From the NCBI GenBank assembly GCA_014218235.1, contig CM024759.1:71370119-71434118 (forward strand): a DNA stretch of 64,000 nucleotides, written 5' to 3'. Below are positions 19,925 to 31,130 of this stretch, in pieces. The stretch's first letter is position 1; each line of letters opens with the position of its first letter. The translations under genes were made by a program, and so were the position numbers. The notes beneath the pieces were generated by a model, which saw nothing but the letters and a program-made list of their open reading frames with translations, was not told where the DNA came from and searched no databases. The stretch comes from Colocasia esculenta (lineage: Eukaryota; Streptophyta; Magnoliopsida; Alismatales; Araceae).

Positions 19925-21148
19925 GTTCGATGCCTCTGCCTAGGCACAAGTGATAGCCATAACACGGCCCCTACCTCGCTGCTGTGGTGCACCTCCACCA
20001 TGACCTGCTAATGACTACTGGGGCTGCTGCTGCTGTTGAACACCTCTACCATACCCATATTCCCTTGGATAGGGGCAATTGTGGATCAAATGCCCTGGCT
20101 GATTACAATTATAACACTTGTAACCTGGTGGAATAGTAGGCTGCCTAGCTGTGCTCTGCTACGATTCTTCTACTTCTGGCTTATAGCCACGCCCCTGTTG
20201 AAACTGCTGACGACCTCCTCTTCCTTTTCCCTTAAATACTTGCTTTAATTTCTGACCCCACATACCAAAACCTGAAGAAGAAGGTCCTGCTGGTGCTTTT
20301 CCCTTACTGACTCCTGCTGCCTGCTGGGGTAGCCGGAAACTACTCGAACCTGACCCACTTGCCTGTCGAGCCCGAATAGACCTCTCAAGTGTAGCTGCTC
20401 TTTGGGCTGCCTCCTCAACTATTCTACACATTAACGGTATCACCGTAGTCTGCAACTCTTCCATCAAACCCCGAATAAATTACTCAACCATCATAGCATT
20501 ATCTGATACTAAGTAAGGCGCATATCGGCTAAGTGCCATGAATTGCATCTGATATTCTAAAACTGAGGTATTACCTTGCTGAAGTGTCCGGAATTGCTCT
20601 CTTTTCGCCTGCTACACTTGAAGTGGGAAGAATGTTTCATTAAATGCCTCGAGAAATTCCGGCCAGGTAATAACCTCCTCTATCCTGCCTGTAAAGGTGA
20701 TCTGCATCTTTAGTCGCCACCACTGCTGCGTAAAACCTCTCAACTGGTATGTAGCTAGCACAACTTTATCTGCTACTGGACATCTCATGGTCGTAAAGAC
20801 CCTTTCAATCTCATGAATCCAGTGCTCTGCTGTATCTAGATTCGGCCCTCGTGTATAAGTGGGCGGCTGCAATCTAAAAAACTTTTCAACTTGCATCACC
20901 GGCTCTTCTGCTACCATTGCTGGTGGTGGTGGTACAGGTGCCACATAAGGTACCTCCACTCCTGGCGGTGGTGCAACTGGGGCCACGGGTATTCCAGCAA
21001 CTGGTGGTAATGCTGGTGGAGGTACCGGTGCATGCTGATCCATCCTCATCCGAATATCGATGAGGCTTTTCCAAATCCTCTCAATCATACGTTGAGTGGA
21101 CTCCTCAGGGTCCTCTCCTCCACCACCCTAGTCTCTTCTATCAGCCAT
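19925..21148 (-). pseudogene. Gypsy-1 gag with CCHC knuckle
   Basis: The start is inferred at 21148 (MADRRD), matching the Gypsy-2 gag start. A TGG-to-TAG stop follows at about 21130. 21088-20612 encodes the Pro/Val-rich N-terminal linker and the retrotransposon gag core (EHWIHEIERVFTTMRCP, LRGFTQQWWRLKM, FLEAFNETFFPLQV). 20467-20159 continues with MMEELQTTVIPLMC, ERSIRARQASGS and a basic Gly/Arg tail; CYNCNQPGHLIHNCP at about 20105-20060 is the CCHC knuckle. In-frame stops at 20614-20612, 20161-20159 and 19942-19940 correspond to CAG codons in Gypsy-2. Gln/Gly/Arg-rich sequence links gag to protease. Confidence 0.88.
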
Positions 21149-21286
21149 CTCAACTTCCTGCACAAATAACATAACAATCATGAACAAATTTGGTCATTAC
21201 AAAACCAAGGTCAGCTACCAGCAGTGTACAGGTGTAGAAATAAGGCTATGTAATTTTCCGAGTCCTTTAGATTTACACGGACCTCT

Positions 21287-21297
21287 CTCTGATACCA
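21287..21297 (-). other. Primer binding site, initiator-Met tRNA
   Basis: The complement reads TGGTATCAGAG, two bases inside the 5' LTR edge at 21300. Confidence 0.9.
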
Positions 21298-21299
21298 AC

Positions 21300-23526
21300 T
21301 GTGGCGGAATGCTTTGCTCGTGTGTTGGTCCGCCTCCCGCGAATGGGCTGTGGCCTCGCAAGGGATACCACACACGAGTTCATGTAAACAGAAAGGAACA
21401 CATATGCTCACATATAAAATTCACCAGTTTATACATATTACATCAGATTTACATAGCCAAACTTCAACAAATGTAAAAGGAAATACAAAAACCTGGGGCA
21501 TACCCCGAGGTAAATTGGTACAACTGAAGAAAGAAACTACAATGCTACGGAAGCTATATTGCTGGAGGCGCTGGCCCAACACCGCTACGGCGCGGCCCTG
21601 AACTGGAAGACAGTAACAAAACCACCTCCTCGCCCTCGCCTATGGGGAGTAGGGGTGAGCCTCACTAGTCACTGGCTCAGTAGGGAACTCCCCCAACTCG
21701 AGCAAACCATTCACAAGTATGGAAGCATTAAACTATTCTAGCAATTTATAGCACAACCACGCAGGTTATTAAAGCAATAAATATACTTACCATTTGCCGA
21801 CTATATTAAACAAAGTAAATAAATAAACGACAAAACCTAATCACTTGTACGAGCTAAAGTAGAGACCGCCACACTCGAACCACGTAGACTAGTTCGCAAT
21901 AGCAGTAACTGACTCGGACAAACAAACACAGGTCTACCTCTCAGTCTCGCAGCCACGGACGAAAGGTCCAGCTGTGGAGACCAACTAAACACCACTCCTG
22001 CGGGTACACAGCTGCAGGCCAATGCCTGGCACCTCTGGGGTCTCTGGCTGGAGCACCCTAGAGTGAGGCACTGGAAAGGACTAGTCGGGGACCAGTGTCC
22101 ACTACTGGTGTCCGTACCCCCAACTAAGAGCGCACTACAAGTGACTAAAAACAAACTCAAGAGTCACTGTCCCACTGTCGTCTTTCCCTCATCCAGATTT
22201 ACAACTCAAACAAAGGAGTGAGGGTGTCCAGGACAAATGACACAGACCTCGACGGTACAACACAAGTACCAGGACAAGCCCCAAACTAACAGCCTGGCTC
22301 ACAGAGAACCTGGGGCACCCAACTGAAGAGGTAACCACGGTAGGCGTCGTACTACCTTCCACGCACACAAAACCACGTGCGCACCGCACAAACCACGTGA
22401 ACCGTCACGATAATCACGAGTACCGACTGTCCACAACATGTGAACACAAAGCGACTCGTGTGCATACCACGCCAACACGTAAACCACTAGCTAGCCGCGT
22501 AACCGACACGCTAGCCTCGTAAACACGCGCTCTCAGAGCGCCACTGGGGCCATTGCACCGCATGGTGTTACCAAATACATCAAATAATAATAATCAAATA
22601 ATCATATTATGTAAATCATACATATTCAGACCACTAGGTTATGGTCGCGACATGGGCCTGTGTCGCCTTCAGAACGCGATAGCCCGATATGGCGCGTTCA
22701 CCACATGAACGCGACACACCTACATGTCGCGTTCACCTGAACGTGATGGGTCGACCTGTCGCGTTCAGATCGCGACAAGGGGTTCCGTCGCCTACACAGG
22801 TAGGTACCCTAATCCGGGATCCTCTCCACGGATTACCATTCTATGCTATGCAAACCACTCTTAATTCATGTTTTTCATGCTTTTGTGAGTCCCTAATTAT
22901 GGTATCTATTGTTATAAACGCAATTAACAAGTCGAACGATCGTCATCCACGATCTACAGTCCAAAAACAGGAAGAGTCACCCTACCTCCGCGAAAAACGC
23001 ATAGTACGGCGATCCCTCGGCGTTTCTCCTGCTTCTCGTGAGCTTCCCACGATGAGAACACACCACTCTGCAAACTCCCACGCCGAAAATCCTCAGGAAA
23101 CCCGTGCAACACCTCCCCCCTAGCCGAACAGAGCATACCGTGCTCTATTCTGGCCAGCAGGGTTTAAGCACCGTTTGCGGTTAAGAACGTGACGGACCAC
23201 TCCGTCGCGATCTCATCGCCACGGACCTGGTCGTCGCCTTCCTGATGCTGATGTCTTCAAGTCGCCCAACACGTGACACGCGGCGCACATCTAGACGAAC
23301 GTCGATCCCTAGTGGTTATCAGAACGCGACGGGCAGGGCTGTCGCGTGCAGAACGCGACGACCCCCTTTGTCGCGTTCACAGATAGAGAATTTCAGGGTG
23401 CTATAGGCCCAAACTATCGGCCCAATAAGCCCCAAAAACACAAGCACACACCAAACACAAAGAATATTGTCCACACATGCGCCAAACACAAGATCCACAA
23501 GGATCTGAAAGACACGCAACGTTACA
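21300..23526 (-). repeat. Gypsy-1 5' LTR
   Basis: 2,227 bp from TGTGGCGGAATGC to CAACGTTACA on the plus strand. Its right part is the counterpart of 15193-16383. In element orientation it starts TGTAACGTTGCGTG, close to the Gypsy-2 LTR start TGTAACGTCGCGTG. Confidence 0.9.
22643..23378. promoter_or_regulatory. U3 array of 28-bp dyads, GAACGCGAC-N10-GTCGCGTTC
   Basis: Nine inverted pairs with 9-bp arms and exactly 10-bp spacers occur at 22643, 22672, 22707, 22739, 22768, 23185, 23214, 23322 and 23351. The copies at 22707 and 23351 have perfect arms. Every spacer has a different sequence (for example ACACCTACAT and GACCCCCTTT). They fall in U3, within 900 bp of the LTR 5' end. The left LTR has the same array. 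Constant spacing with free spacer sequence suggests a dimeric DNA-binding protein or an imposed structure; function is inferred. Confidence 0.75.
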
Positions 23527-23726
23527 ATGGTGTTCTCGGATTTTTATTTCATTACGGTTTTTCAGTGTCGCCCTGTGGGAGCATGCACGTCCGAGTACAA
23601 CATAGGGGTATTGTTTATTAATGCTAATCATTCTCAAATATCAATTATTTCACTTTAATGATAATAATAATGTGTAGTACCACATTATTCATATTTTTCT
23701 AACAATTAAAATTTTCGGGGCGTTAC
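23527..23726 (-). repeat. Probable LTR U3 fragment of another Gypsy
   Basis: The minus strand begins TGTAACGCCCCGAAAATTTT at 23726, a typical chromovirus LTR start, and runs about 200 bp until interrupted by Gypsy-1. The other half is presumably lost in the gap. No partner LTR found. Confidence 0.5.
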
Positions 23727-23740
23727 AAGTTCTGGCTAGG

Positions 23741-23960
23741 TCGGTCGACCAATTTCGTTATTTCGGTCGACCAATTCTTCCTCTAAAACCCAGCAACTAG
23801 CACTAGCTAGGTTGGTCGACTGACTTTCCCATTTCGGTCGACCGATTTTGCTATTCCGGTAGATCGATTTTGCTATTTCGGTCGACCGATTCCATAGTCA
23901 AAACCCAGATTCCAACACTGGCTAGGTCGGTCGACCGACCCTGCCATTCCGTCGACCGAC
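23741..23960. repeat. Paired TCGGTCGACC array, 22-bp phase
   Basis: TCGGTCGACC-type palindromes start at 23741, 23763, 23812 (TTGGTCGACT), 23834, 23856 (degenerate), 23878, 23927 and about 23948. Within groups the distance is 22 bp (21 in the last), and groups repeat every 71 to 115 bp. The architecture equals the Copia U3 arrays (GTCGAC core, 22-bp pairs), but the flanking sequence is different, so it is probably a U3 remnant of a related element. Confidence 0.65.
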
Positions 23961-25051
23961 TTTATAGTTTTTCAGGCAAGATTGCTTCTTCCAGAAGTGT
24001 TCACAGAAGCCCTGCGAGACTGCAAACTCATACCTTATTTACATTCCATATCATTTAAGTAAATGTTATAATTTGATGTTTTATTTACTTAAGATATTAC
24101 ATGTAAATAAGGAAGTACCTCCGGCCCCATTTGAATCCAATAAAAATATCAGAAAAATTATATTCCTTACTAATAAAAAGTCAACTCTCCCACTGAAGAA
24201 GAAAAATGGGATTTTGGCGATTCTATCAAAATAGCGTCTTTCCAATCTCTCATAATTTGGCCTACTTGAAAGTCTCATAATTCAAATAAACCTAATAGAA
24301 TGCTAAAAATCCAAGGTCCGATGAAAAATGATAAACACACATATGACTTCTCAAAGAGAGCTCTCTCCTAGTGAAAGAAAAGTCAAACATGCTCATCCCT
24401 TATTTTATATTAATATGACTTTTTCTTTGATATGATATTATCTCCAATTCTAAATAAGAATTAGTAATTGAATGGTTCTATCGACCATATTGATTTCATG
24501 ACTATCCTTGTGATGTATTCTTCTGTTGACTTTTTGATAAAAGGTTTGAGACTTAATATGTTAAGTAAGCCTAAGTACCCTATCACAGAGCTATTCTCTA
24601 AAGCCTAAAAAGGAGTAGAAAATGCTACATGATATCTCTAGAACTTGTAAGTTTAGACCATCTTGTAACTACGATCGGTGTTTCGACATGGTAATATCGT
24701 TTGGAAATTCCATTTAGCGTTTGATTCGCAAACCGACTTGAGACATCGACTTCCGATTGACTTTTGAAAGTCCAATATCGACTATGAATTACACCTCGAA
24801 TTTAGTTCACTATCATAAATCTCTCATATTGCATAAGAATGTTACACCTTGAAACTCCAATCATTTTCAACTCTTTTGAGATTCTTATACAGTCTTTCAC
24901 ATGTGCCTTATCTTTGAAACTCCAAAGTGCTGCATAACTATCCGGGAACATAACAATAATGAATGTGTACTTACTATTTGGGTCTTCAGACTCTACTGGA
25001 TCAAGATGCTTATTGGGGAAAGTTCAAGTCCTTGGGAGGAACCCCGAACTC
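23961..25051. other. AT-rich unassigned DNA
   Basis: No coding region supported. An imperfect inverted pair of TTTACTTAAG-like words lies near 24050-24100. It may be the interior or LTR of the element represented at 25890-26760. Confidence 0.3.
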
Positions 25052-25275
25052 GGCCACTGAATTGAACATGATTTAAATATACCCGCCGCGAATAGATCTT
25101 CCAAACCCGGCCACTGAATCGGTCTATTCGAATATACCCGTCGAGAATGGATCTTCCAAACTCAGTCACTGAATCAGTCTATTCGAATATACCTGTCGAA
25201 AATGGATCTTCCAAACCCGGCCATTGAATCGGTCTATTTGAATATGTCCCATCGAGAATAGATCTATTGAATGTC
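25052..25275. repeat. 55-57 bp tandem repeat, four units
   Basis: GGCCACTGAATCGGTCTATT-type units start at 25052, 25109, 25164 and 25219. Each ends in GGATCTTCCAAACCC-like sequence. They diverge by several substitutions. No coding role seen. Confidence 0.75.
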
Positions 25276-25889
25276 TCAGCATCGGACACTATCTAATGCT
25301 TGATTGATGAATTATATGCTATTGTTTCCCATCAGCATGACATAACTGAGTTGCACTTACCGTCAGTACGTGTTCAATGGACTGGTAGATAATGATTACA
25401 TGTTTTATAATGATGGCATGTCATTATGTGTCTGACACTCGTTGTTTTGATTCAATTCATTAATGTATCGATTTAATCTTGCATGGTTTAATATTGTACA
25501 TCTTGATTTATATTATTCTTCCCTTTCTTGAACACTGTTAATTGTTATCCTCATGTGCAGCAAATTTTCCTTGATTCTAATACCTATTTCTTTGTTATTA
25601 GAGGATAAATCCTACTGGGGAAGACTGCTCATACCTACTCTTTTTCCAGGTATACATCAGTTCTAGAAGGCGAGGCAACGAGAATTGTGTGCTGAGAGAT
25701 CAACACTTGTCATTCTGACCTTTGAATTACGGTTTGGGAATCATGTAAATACCTCCACTTTGAGGAACGATTGTTAAATCTATATTCTTATGTTATGTCA
25801 TGACCCCGAGCAATTCTTGCTCGAAAAATTTTAAACTTGTTCTCAATTTCCTGTTTGGTTGCATCTCGACATTTATGGAAATATTAAAA
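25276..25889. other. Unassigned DNA
   Basis: No ORF or repeat supported. Sequence resembles retroelement leader or LTR DNA (for example GGTATACATCAGTTCTAGAAG), without definable ends. Confidence 0.25.
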
Positions 25890-26765
25890 GATGGGATATG
25901 ACATTAACTGTCTGTAATCTATACACAATGTTAATGATCCATCTTTCTTTTTTACAAATAGGACTAGTGCTCCCTAGGGTGAAGTGCTTGGTCTGATAAA
26001 TCGTTTTTCCAACAATTCTGTCATCTTTTTCTTTAATTCCTTCATTTTTGCTAAAGACATTCTATAAGGTGTCTTGAAAACTAGGGCAGCTCCTGGAATT
26101 AGCTCTATGGAAAAGCTTACTTCTCGCAAACCTAGTAAATCTGTGGGGAACACATCTGGATACTCTCTCACCATTGGAATCTTTTCAAGTTCAAGATTTA
26201 GGAAATCTGCTACTACTACTGAAGCTAAATAAGCTATGCAACCTTTTCGTAGAAGTTTCTGGGCTTGAAGGGCGGATATAAGAATTGCGAGTTTAGATTT
26301 ATGTGTGGCAGGAAAAGTTACGGGGAGTATATCCTTTTCAGTAAAGGTAAGTTGATTTAACTGGTAGTCTAATTTGACATGATACTTTGATAGCCAGTCA
26401 GCTCCCAATATTACATCGTACCTATCCATGTCAAGGCAACTTAAATCTACTGGAAAATTATGATTTGTCAATGAGTATTTCACTAGATGGACATTAAAAA
26501 TCGAGATTTATCCCAGAACTAATGGGGGTTGACATGTTTATTCTTGTGGGTAAGGTGGTTGGCTTTGACTTCAAGGTATTGACAAAGGCCCAAGAAATAA
26601 ATGAATGTGTAGATTCATAATCAAATAAAACAAAAGCAGTTTTAGAGTGGATGATGAGAGTACCTTTGATGATTCCCCCTTCTTCATTCTCATCCATCAC
26701 TCCCAGAGCTTGTAATCTTTCTGGTTTCCTATTTTTGTTTTTTAACGTGCATTAAACTGGCCTTG
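25890..26765 (-). pseudogene. Gypsy protease and RT fragment
   Basis: Minus strand 26700-26494 encodes a protease start (GTLIIHSKTAFVLFDYESTH, with SFIS next; the D-S-G is degenerate, D-Y-E). 26483-25974 continues with DLSCLDMDRYDVILGADWLS, the protease-RT linker (GCIAYLASVVV, MVREYPDVFP) and the RT start (FIRPSTSP). Past a stop, VLFVKKKDG and CIDYRQL are readable to about 25900, where homology ends abruptly. This is a Ty3/Gypsy pol piece from a lineage different from Gypsy-1 and Gypsy-2, judged by protein divergence. Degenerate CCHC-like DNA is possible near 26780-26870. Decayed and truncated. Confidence 0.8.
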
Positions 26766-27064
26766 AAGTTGTGGGCAAGCTGTAATGCAGTGTTCACAAC
26801 TTCCACATTTCAGAAAGGTACCTAACTTCTTCCAGCATTCATCTATTTGTGTGTCCCATTTTTTAGCAGTAAGCACATGTCACTTTTTCTACCTCAAGTT
26901 TATCATCAATCTGCTTTGGTTTCTTGTGTGCTTGTGCAATATTCTTGCCCTCATTAGCCCTCTATCTGGCATAAATTTCACTTTTGGGTTTACAATCTCA
27001 ATGTAGCAAGTTGACAACTCAGAATCCACAGTAATATGAGAATTAGCATGATAATACTTCAACA

Positions 27065-27532
27065 TAAGGTGGGATTCTGAGAATTAAACCAGCGGCATTC
27101 CAGATGAAAAATTAAATCGACAATATTTTGGCGTAGGAAGAGAGATATTGAGAAGTTAAACTGACAGCATTCTGGCGTAGAGAGGGATCTTGAGAAATCA
27201 AACTGACAGCATTTCGACGTGGAGGGGAATCTCGAGAAATCAAACTGGTAGAGTTTCGGTATAAAGAAGGGTTTCGAAAAAACAAACCGATAGAGCTCCG
27301 ACATAAAGAAAGGCTTCAAGAGAACACACCGGTAAAGTCCCTTCATAGAGAAGGGTATTGAAAAAAGAATCTGACAGAGTTCCAGCATAGCAGAGGATCC
27401 CGAGGAAACAAGTTGACGGAATTCCGGCATAGAGAGGGATTCTGAAAAAATGAATTGATAGCATTTCGATGTAGCGAGAGACTACTAGAAATCGAACCGA
27501 CAGCATCTCGATGTAATGAGAGAATAGAAGAA
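27065..27532. repeat. 42-bp minisatellite, about 11 units
   Basis: Units of the form AGCATTCTGGCGTAGAGAGG... start at 27166, 27208, 27250, 27292, 27334, 27375, 27418, 27460 and 27502, with more degenerate ones from 27065. The period is 41-43 bp. Since 42 is a multiple of three, several frames stay open and give repetitive, spurious ORFs. It lies upstream (minus direction) of the Gypsy fragment and near an LTR-like promoter. Confidence 0.85.
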
Positions 27533-28436
27533 CACACTAGCATCACTTTCACGTACTAGGGATTTAGAACTAACTTAAAAGAACCTACTTATCGACAGAA
27601 CTACGGAACGAGCACTCATTCTCTTCTCACTCTCTTCTAGCTTGATCTTACACTTGGAGGAGATGGATGGAATGGAGGAGAAGGGGGCTATTTATAACCT
27701 TTGGAAGAGGAGAGGGTGCCCCCTTTGGGCCCCCAAGATGTGGACAAGTGTCCCCCTTAGGTGGAGATATCCTGGCCTTTGATTCAAGGGCTTTTCCAGA
27801 GAATGACAAGTGCCCCCTTCTAGGACTCTCTAGACATTTCTTGATTTTTCTAAGAATTTCTAAGATTTTTAAATACTATTTCACTTGACCTCTTAACTTT
27901 TTTATCATTAGCATTTTTACCTTTGACTTTTAGAAATTAAAGATATGTCCATTCCTAATCCCCTGATCGGCCGTTCAAGCCTTGAATGATCTCCGATTGG
28001 GAATCCGATTGTGTCTCTGGGGGGTCTATTGAAATTTCATCAGGGTCTCTAGAAAAATTAACATTAGCATGAAAACCCCTTATTTTTATAATTGTAGATA
28101 TGTCCTTCCTATTTATGTTTATACTTTTTCCTCTTATTATATTCTGGACATTGTGTGAACAGAGATATATCTATAACCATATCCTCTTTCTTTACCAATA
28201 TACTTACCTTTAGTAATATCCCTACTCTTACCACTTACCTTTAGTAGTATCATTTAACAATATCATTATTATTTATCGTTAAAAATATCTTTTACCAATA
28301 ATAGTATCATTTAGTATATTTTCAGTCAGAACTTAGATAGATCTGGATTTACTTATTCTCTCCATCTACCTACAAACTGTATTATATTTTCTCGACCGTT
28401 TCTTATTTATCGTCTTATATCTTAGGGTATTTCAGA
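27533..28436 (-). repeat. Possible LTR or leader of the decayed Gypsy
   Basis: The minus strand starts TGAAATACCCTAAGATA at about 28436 and has a good TATA box, TATAAATAG, at 27696-27688, followed about 30 bp later by CT-rich leader sequence. This is the arrangement of an LTR U3-R junction. No second copy or clear 3' end was found, so the call rests on the promoter and the TG start. Confidence 0.35.
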
Positions 28437-30150
28437 AGTGGGGGAAGGAGAGATGAAAGAAGAAGAGTTGAGATGATAGACTAACCTATGCTGAAATGCC
28501 TAAAGTCGAGATCCTCCAATAACTAGAGAAGATTTTCTTCCCCAAAGAAAAGAACAAAAGTTAACTAAGAGGCCTTCTTGGCCGAGAGATAAAAAGCTCC
28601 CGATTTTTTTAATTGGAAGTTGCTTAATCCCTCTTTTAACTTAAATATCTTTGGTGCAAAAAAATAAGTAGGGGTTAAAGGGGGTTAACATTAATCTACC
28701 ATCTAGAGAGGTAAGATATCCTAACACCTTTTAATCCACTTTTAACTCCACTTTAATCCGGTTAACTAAACCCTCCCACCAAATCACCCTGTTACACTAG
28801 TAATCTTTGGTGTAACTCTCTCTAACCCCATTCCCTACCCCCCCCCCCCCCCCCTTGGCTAACGTACGCTGTTCATGGTGGACCATCACATTCTCACTTG
28901 CTGGCCTTAACCTTACCCCAATGTTACATTGTGAGACTACCGTAGGCTGTTTTCTTAATATGTGGTAGCTAGGTGTGGGTGGGGGTTTAGGGTTTGGGTA
29001 TTAAAGTATATTTTGGAGGGCTTAACAATTAATTAATTGAGACTTCATTCTCAGACAAATTATTGTATATAATAAAGAGAGATGTTATTTTCTTTTTATA
29101 AGTTTTCGTGTTGCGTATTTTGATGTATAGCGAGTATTAAGATGACAAGCACGTACACTTGGTACGTACTTCCATTCTCATGGTTCACATTAACGTTTTT
29201 TTTTCATATTTTGTTATTTCTATATAAACTAATTAAAGTAATTAATCACATGAGACTATATTAGCCACCTCAATATCAGTCACCCATTTTTTTTATTAAA
29301 AGCAGAGGTGCTAAATTTATTAAAGAAAAATGGGAGTGAACTAGGGGCGTAAGCCACAATCATATCCCGTGAGCAGAGGCCAATAAATGAAGGAAATTTC
29401 CTTTCATATAATGAGAAGGCCAGCCCAAGGAAAAGAAAACGAAAAATATTAATTAACCTACAAGACTATATATATATGCGGCAAAAGGAAACGTACATTA
29501 ATATTCCTAAACCGGGTGATGAATAAAATATTATAATGCACGAGAAATTAACTATGTCGAATGAGGGTCCGAGGACGTAGAGTAGGTCGAGATCCTAAAA
29601 GTTTATATATGTCACCCATTCAAGTGTGATATAAATAACGTAAGAATAATAAACTGAGTAATAGTACAAACATGCAAAGAAAGTACCTCTCTTATTTAGA
29701 CAATATTTCTTTATTTTTTTTTAAATCTGACCTTGTTGTTCAAATCAAAATATGTGCATTAAATATTTTTCAAAATTTATATCAGTCACCCATTCAAAGT
29801 GATGTAAATAAAGCAAAATAAACTGAGTATAGTACAAACATGCAAATAAAAAAAGTACCTCTTGTTGGACTTCAAATCTAAAAATCTTGATCCGATGCCG
29901 ACGGTTGCTGCAAGTAACGACTAATTAAGGATGATCAGATGCCCAATTAAACTCTCTCTCATGAGATGAACGGTATAAAACATGATGACACGACGGCGGC
30001 ACATTCACAATTCGATTCAACTGAAAAAGATTAAATCCAATTGAGTGGTTTAGCTCGGACTAAGTACGTGGTTTGATCTGGTTTTGTAAGTAATTATGAA
30101 ACCAAACTAACTCCGAATGTACGTCATAAGTATTAAAAACTTAGTTATAT
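28437..30150. other. AT-rich spacer with poly-C tract and a direct duplication
   Basis: No coding region. A C homopolymer of about 18 bp lies at 28837-28854. A block containing CACCCATTCAA and CAAACATGCAAA occurs twice (29608-29695 and 29778-29863), about 170 bp apart. Sequence at 28660-28800 rich in GGGTTAA and TTAACC words resembles that at 43270-43440. Confidence 0.45.
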
Positions 30151-30312
30151 CACCACAAGGAAAAGCGGGATTACCGACGGATATTTCCGACGGAATAATT
30201 GTCGTCGGTATTTCCGACGGATATTCCGACGGCAATATATCCGACGTAATTCAAGAATACCGACGGATATTCCGACGGATTAATTTCCGTCGGAATATCC
30301 GTCGGTAAACCT
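30151..30312. repeat. CACTA-1 left TIR and subterminal CCGACGG array
   Basis: CCGACGG, or its complement CCGTCGG, occurs repeatedly after the TIR, in both orientations. In En/Spm the equivalent subterminal repeats bind TNPA and act as the upstream control region. Confidence 0.88.
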
Positions 30313-30344
30313 CCTACACCTCCCCCGCGAAACCCCCCCCTCTT

Positions 30345-31130
<786 letters not shown>

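Larger units (their letters stand above)
15193..23526 (-). mobile_element. Ty3/Gypsy chromovirus Gypsy-1 (Tekay/Del-like), left end in gap
   Basis: Minus-strand element: 5' LTR 21300-23526, initiator-Met primer site 21287-21297, gag, CCHC knuckle, protease, RT, RNase H, integrase and a C-terminal chromodomain-like segment, then the 3' LTR (15193-16383, truncated by the gap). Integrase after RT/RNase H gives Ty3/Gypsy; a chromodomain-like tail and the Gag and integrase motifs give a Tekay/Del chromovirus. It is closely related to Gypsy-2 but has its own U3. Several Gln codons have become TAG and there are frameshifts, so it is not autonomous. Confidence 0.93.

Noticed and set aside
22643..23378. 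microRNA-like hairpins
   Set aside because: Arms are only 9 bp with 10-bp loops, far too short for miRNA precursors; protein-binding dyads fit better.
27059..27552. Three overlapping minus-strand ORFs with Leu/Ser/Phe repeats
   Set aside because: The 42-bp minisatellite is a multiple of three, so all frames stay open; no protein family recognised.
28837..28854. Poly-C tract as a functional element
   Set aside because: A pure homopolymer, possibly of inaccurate length; nothing around it suggests a function.
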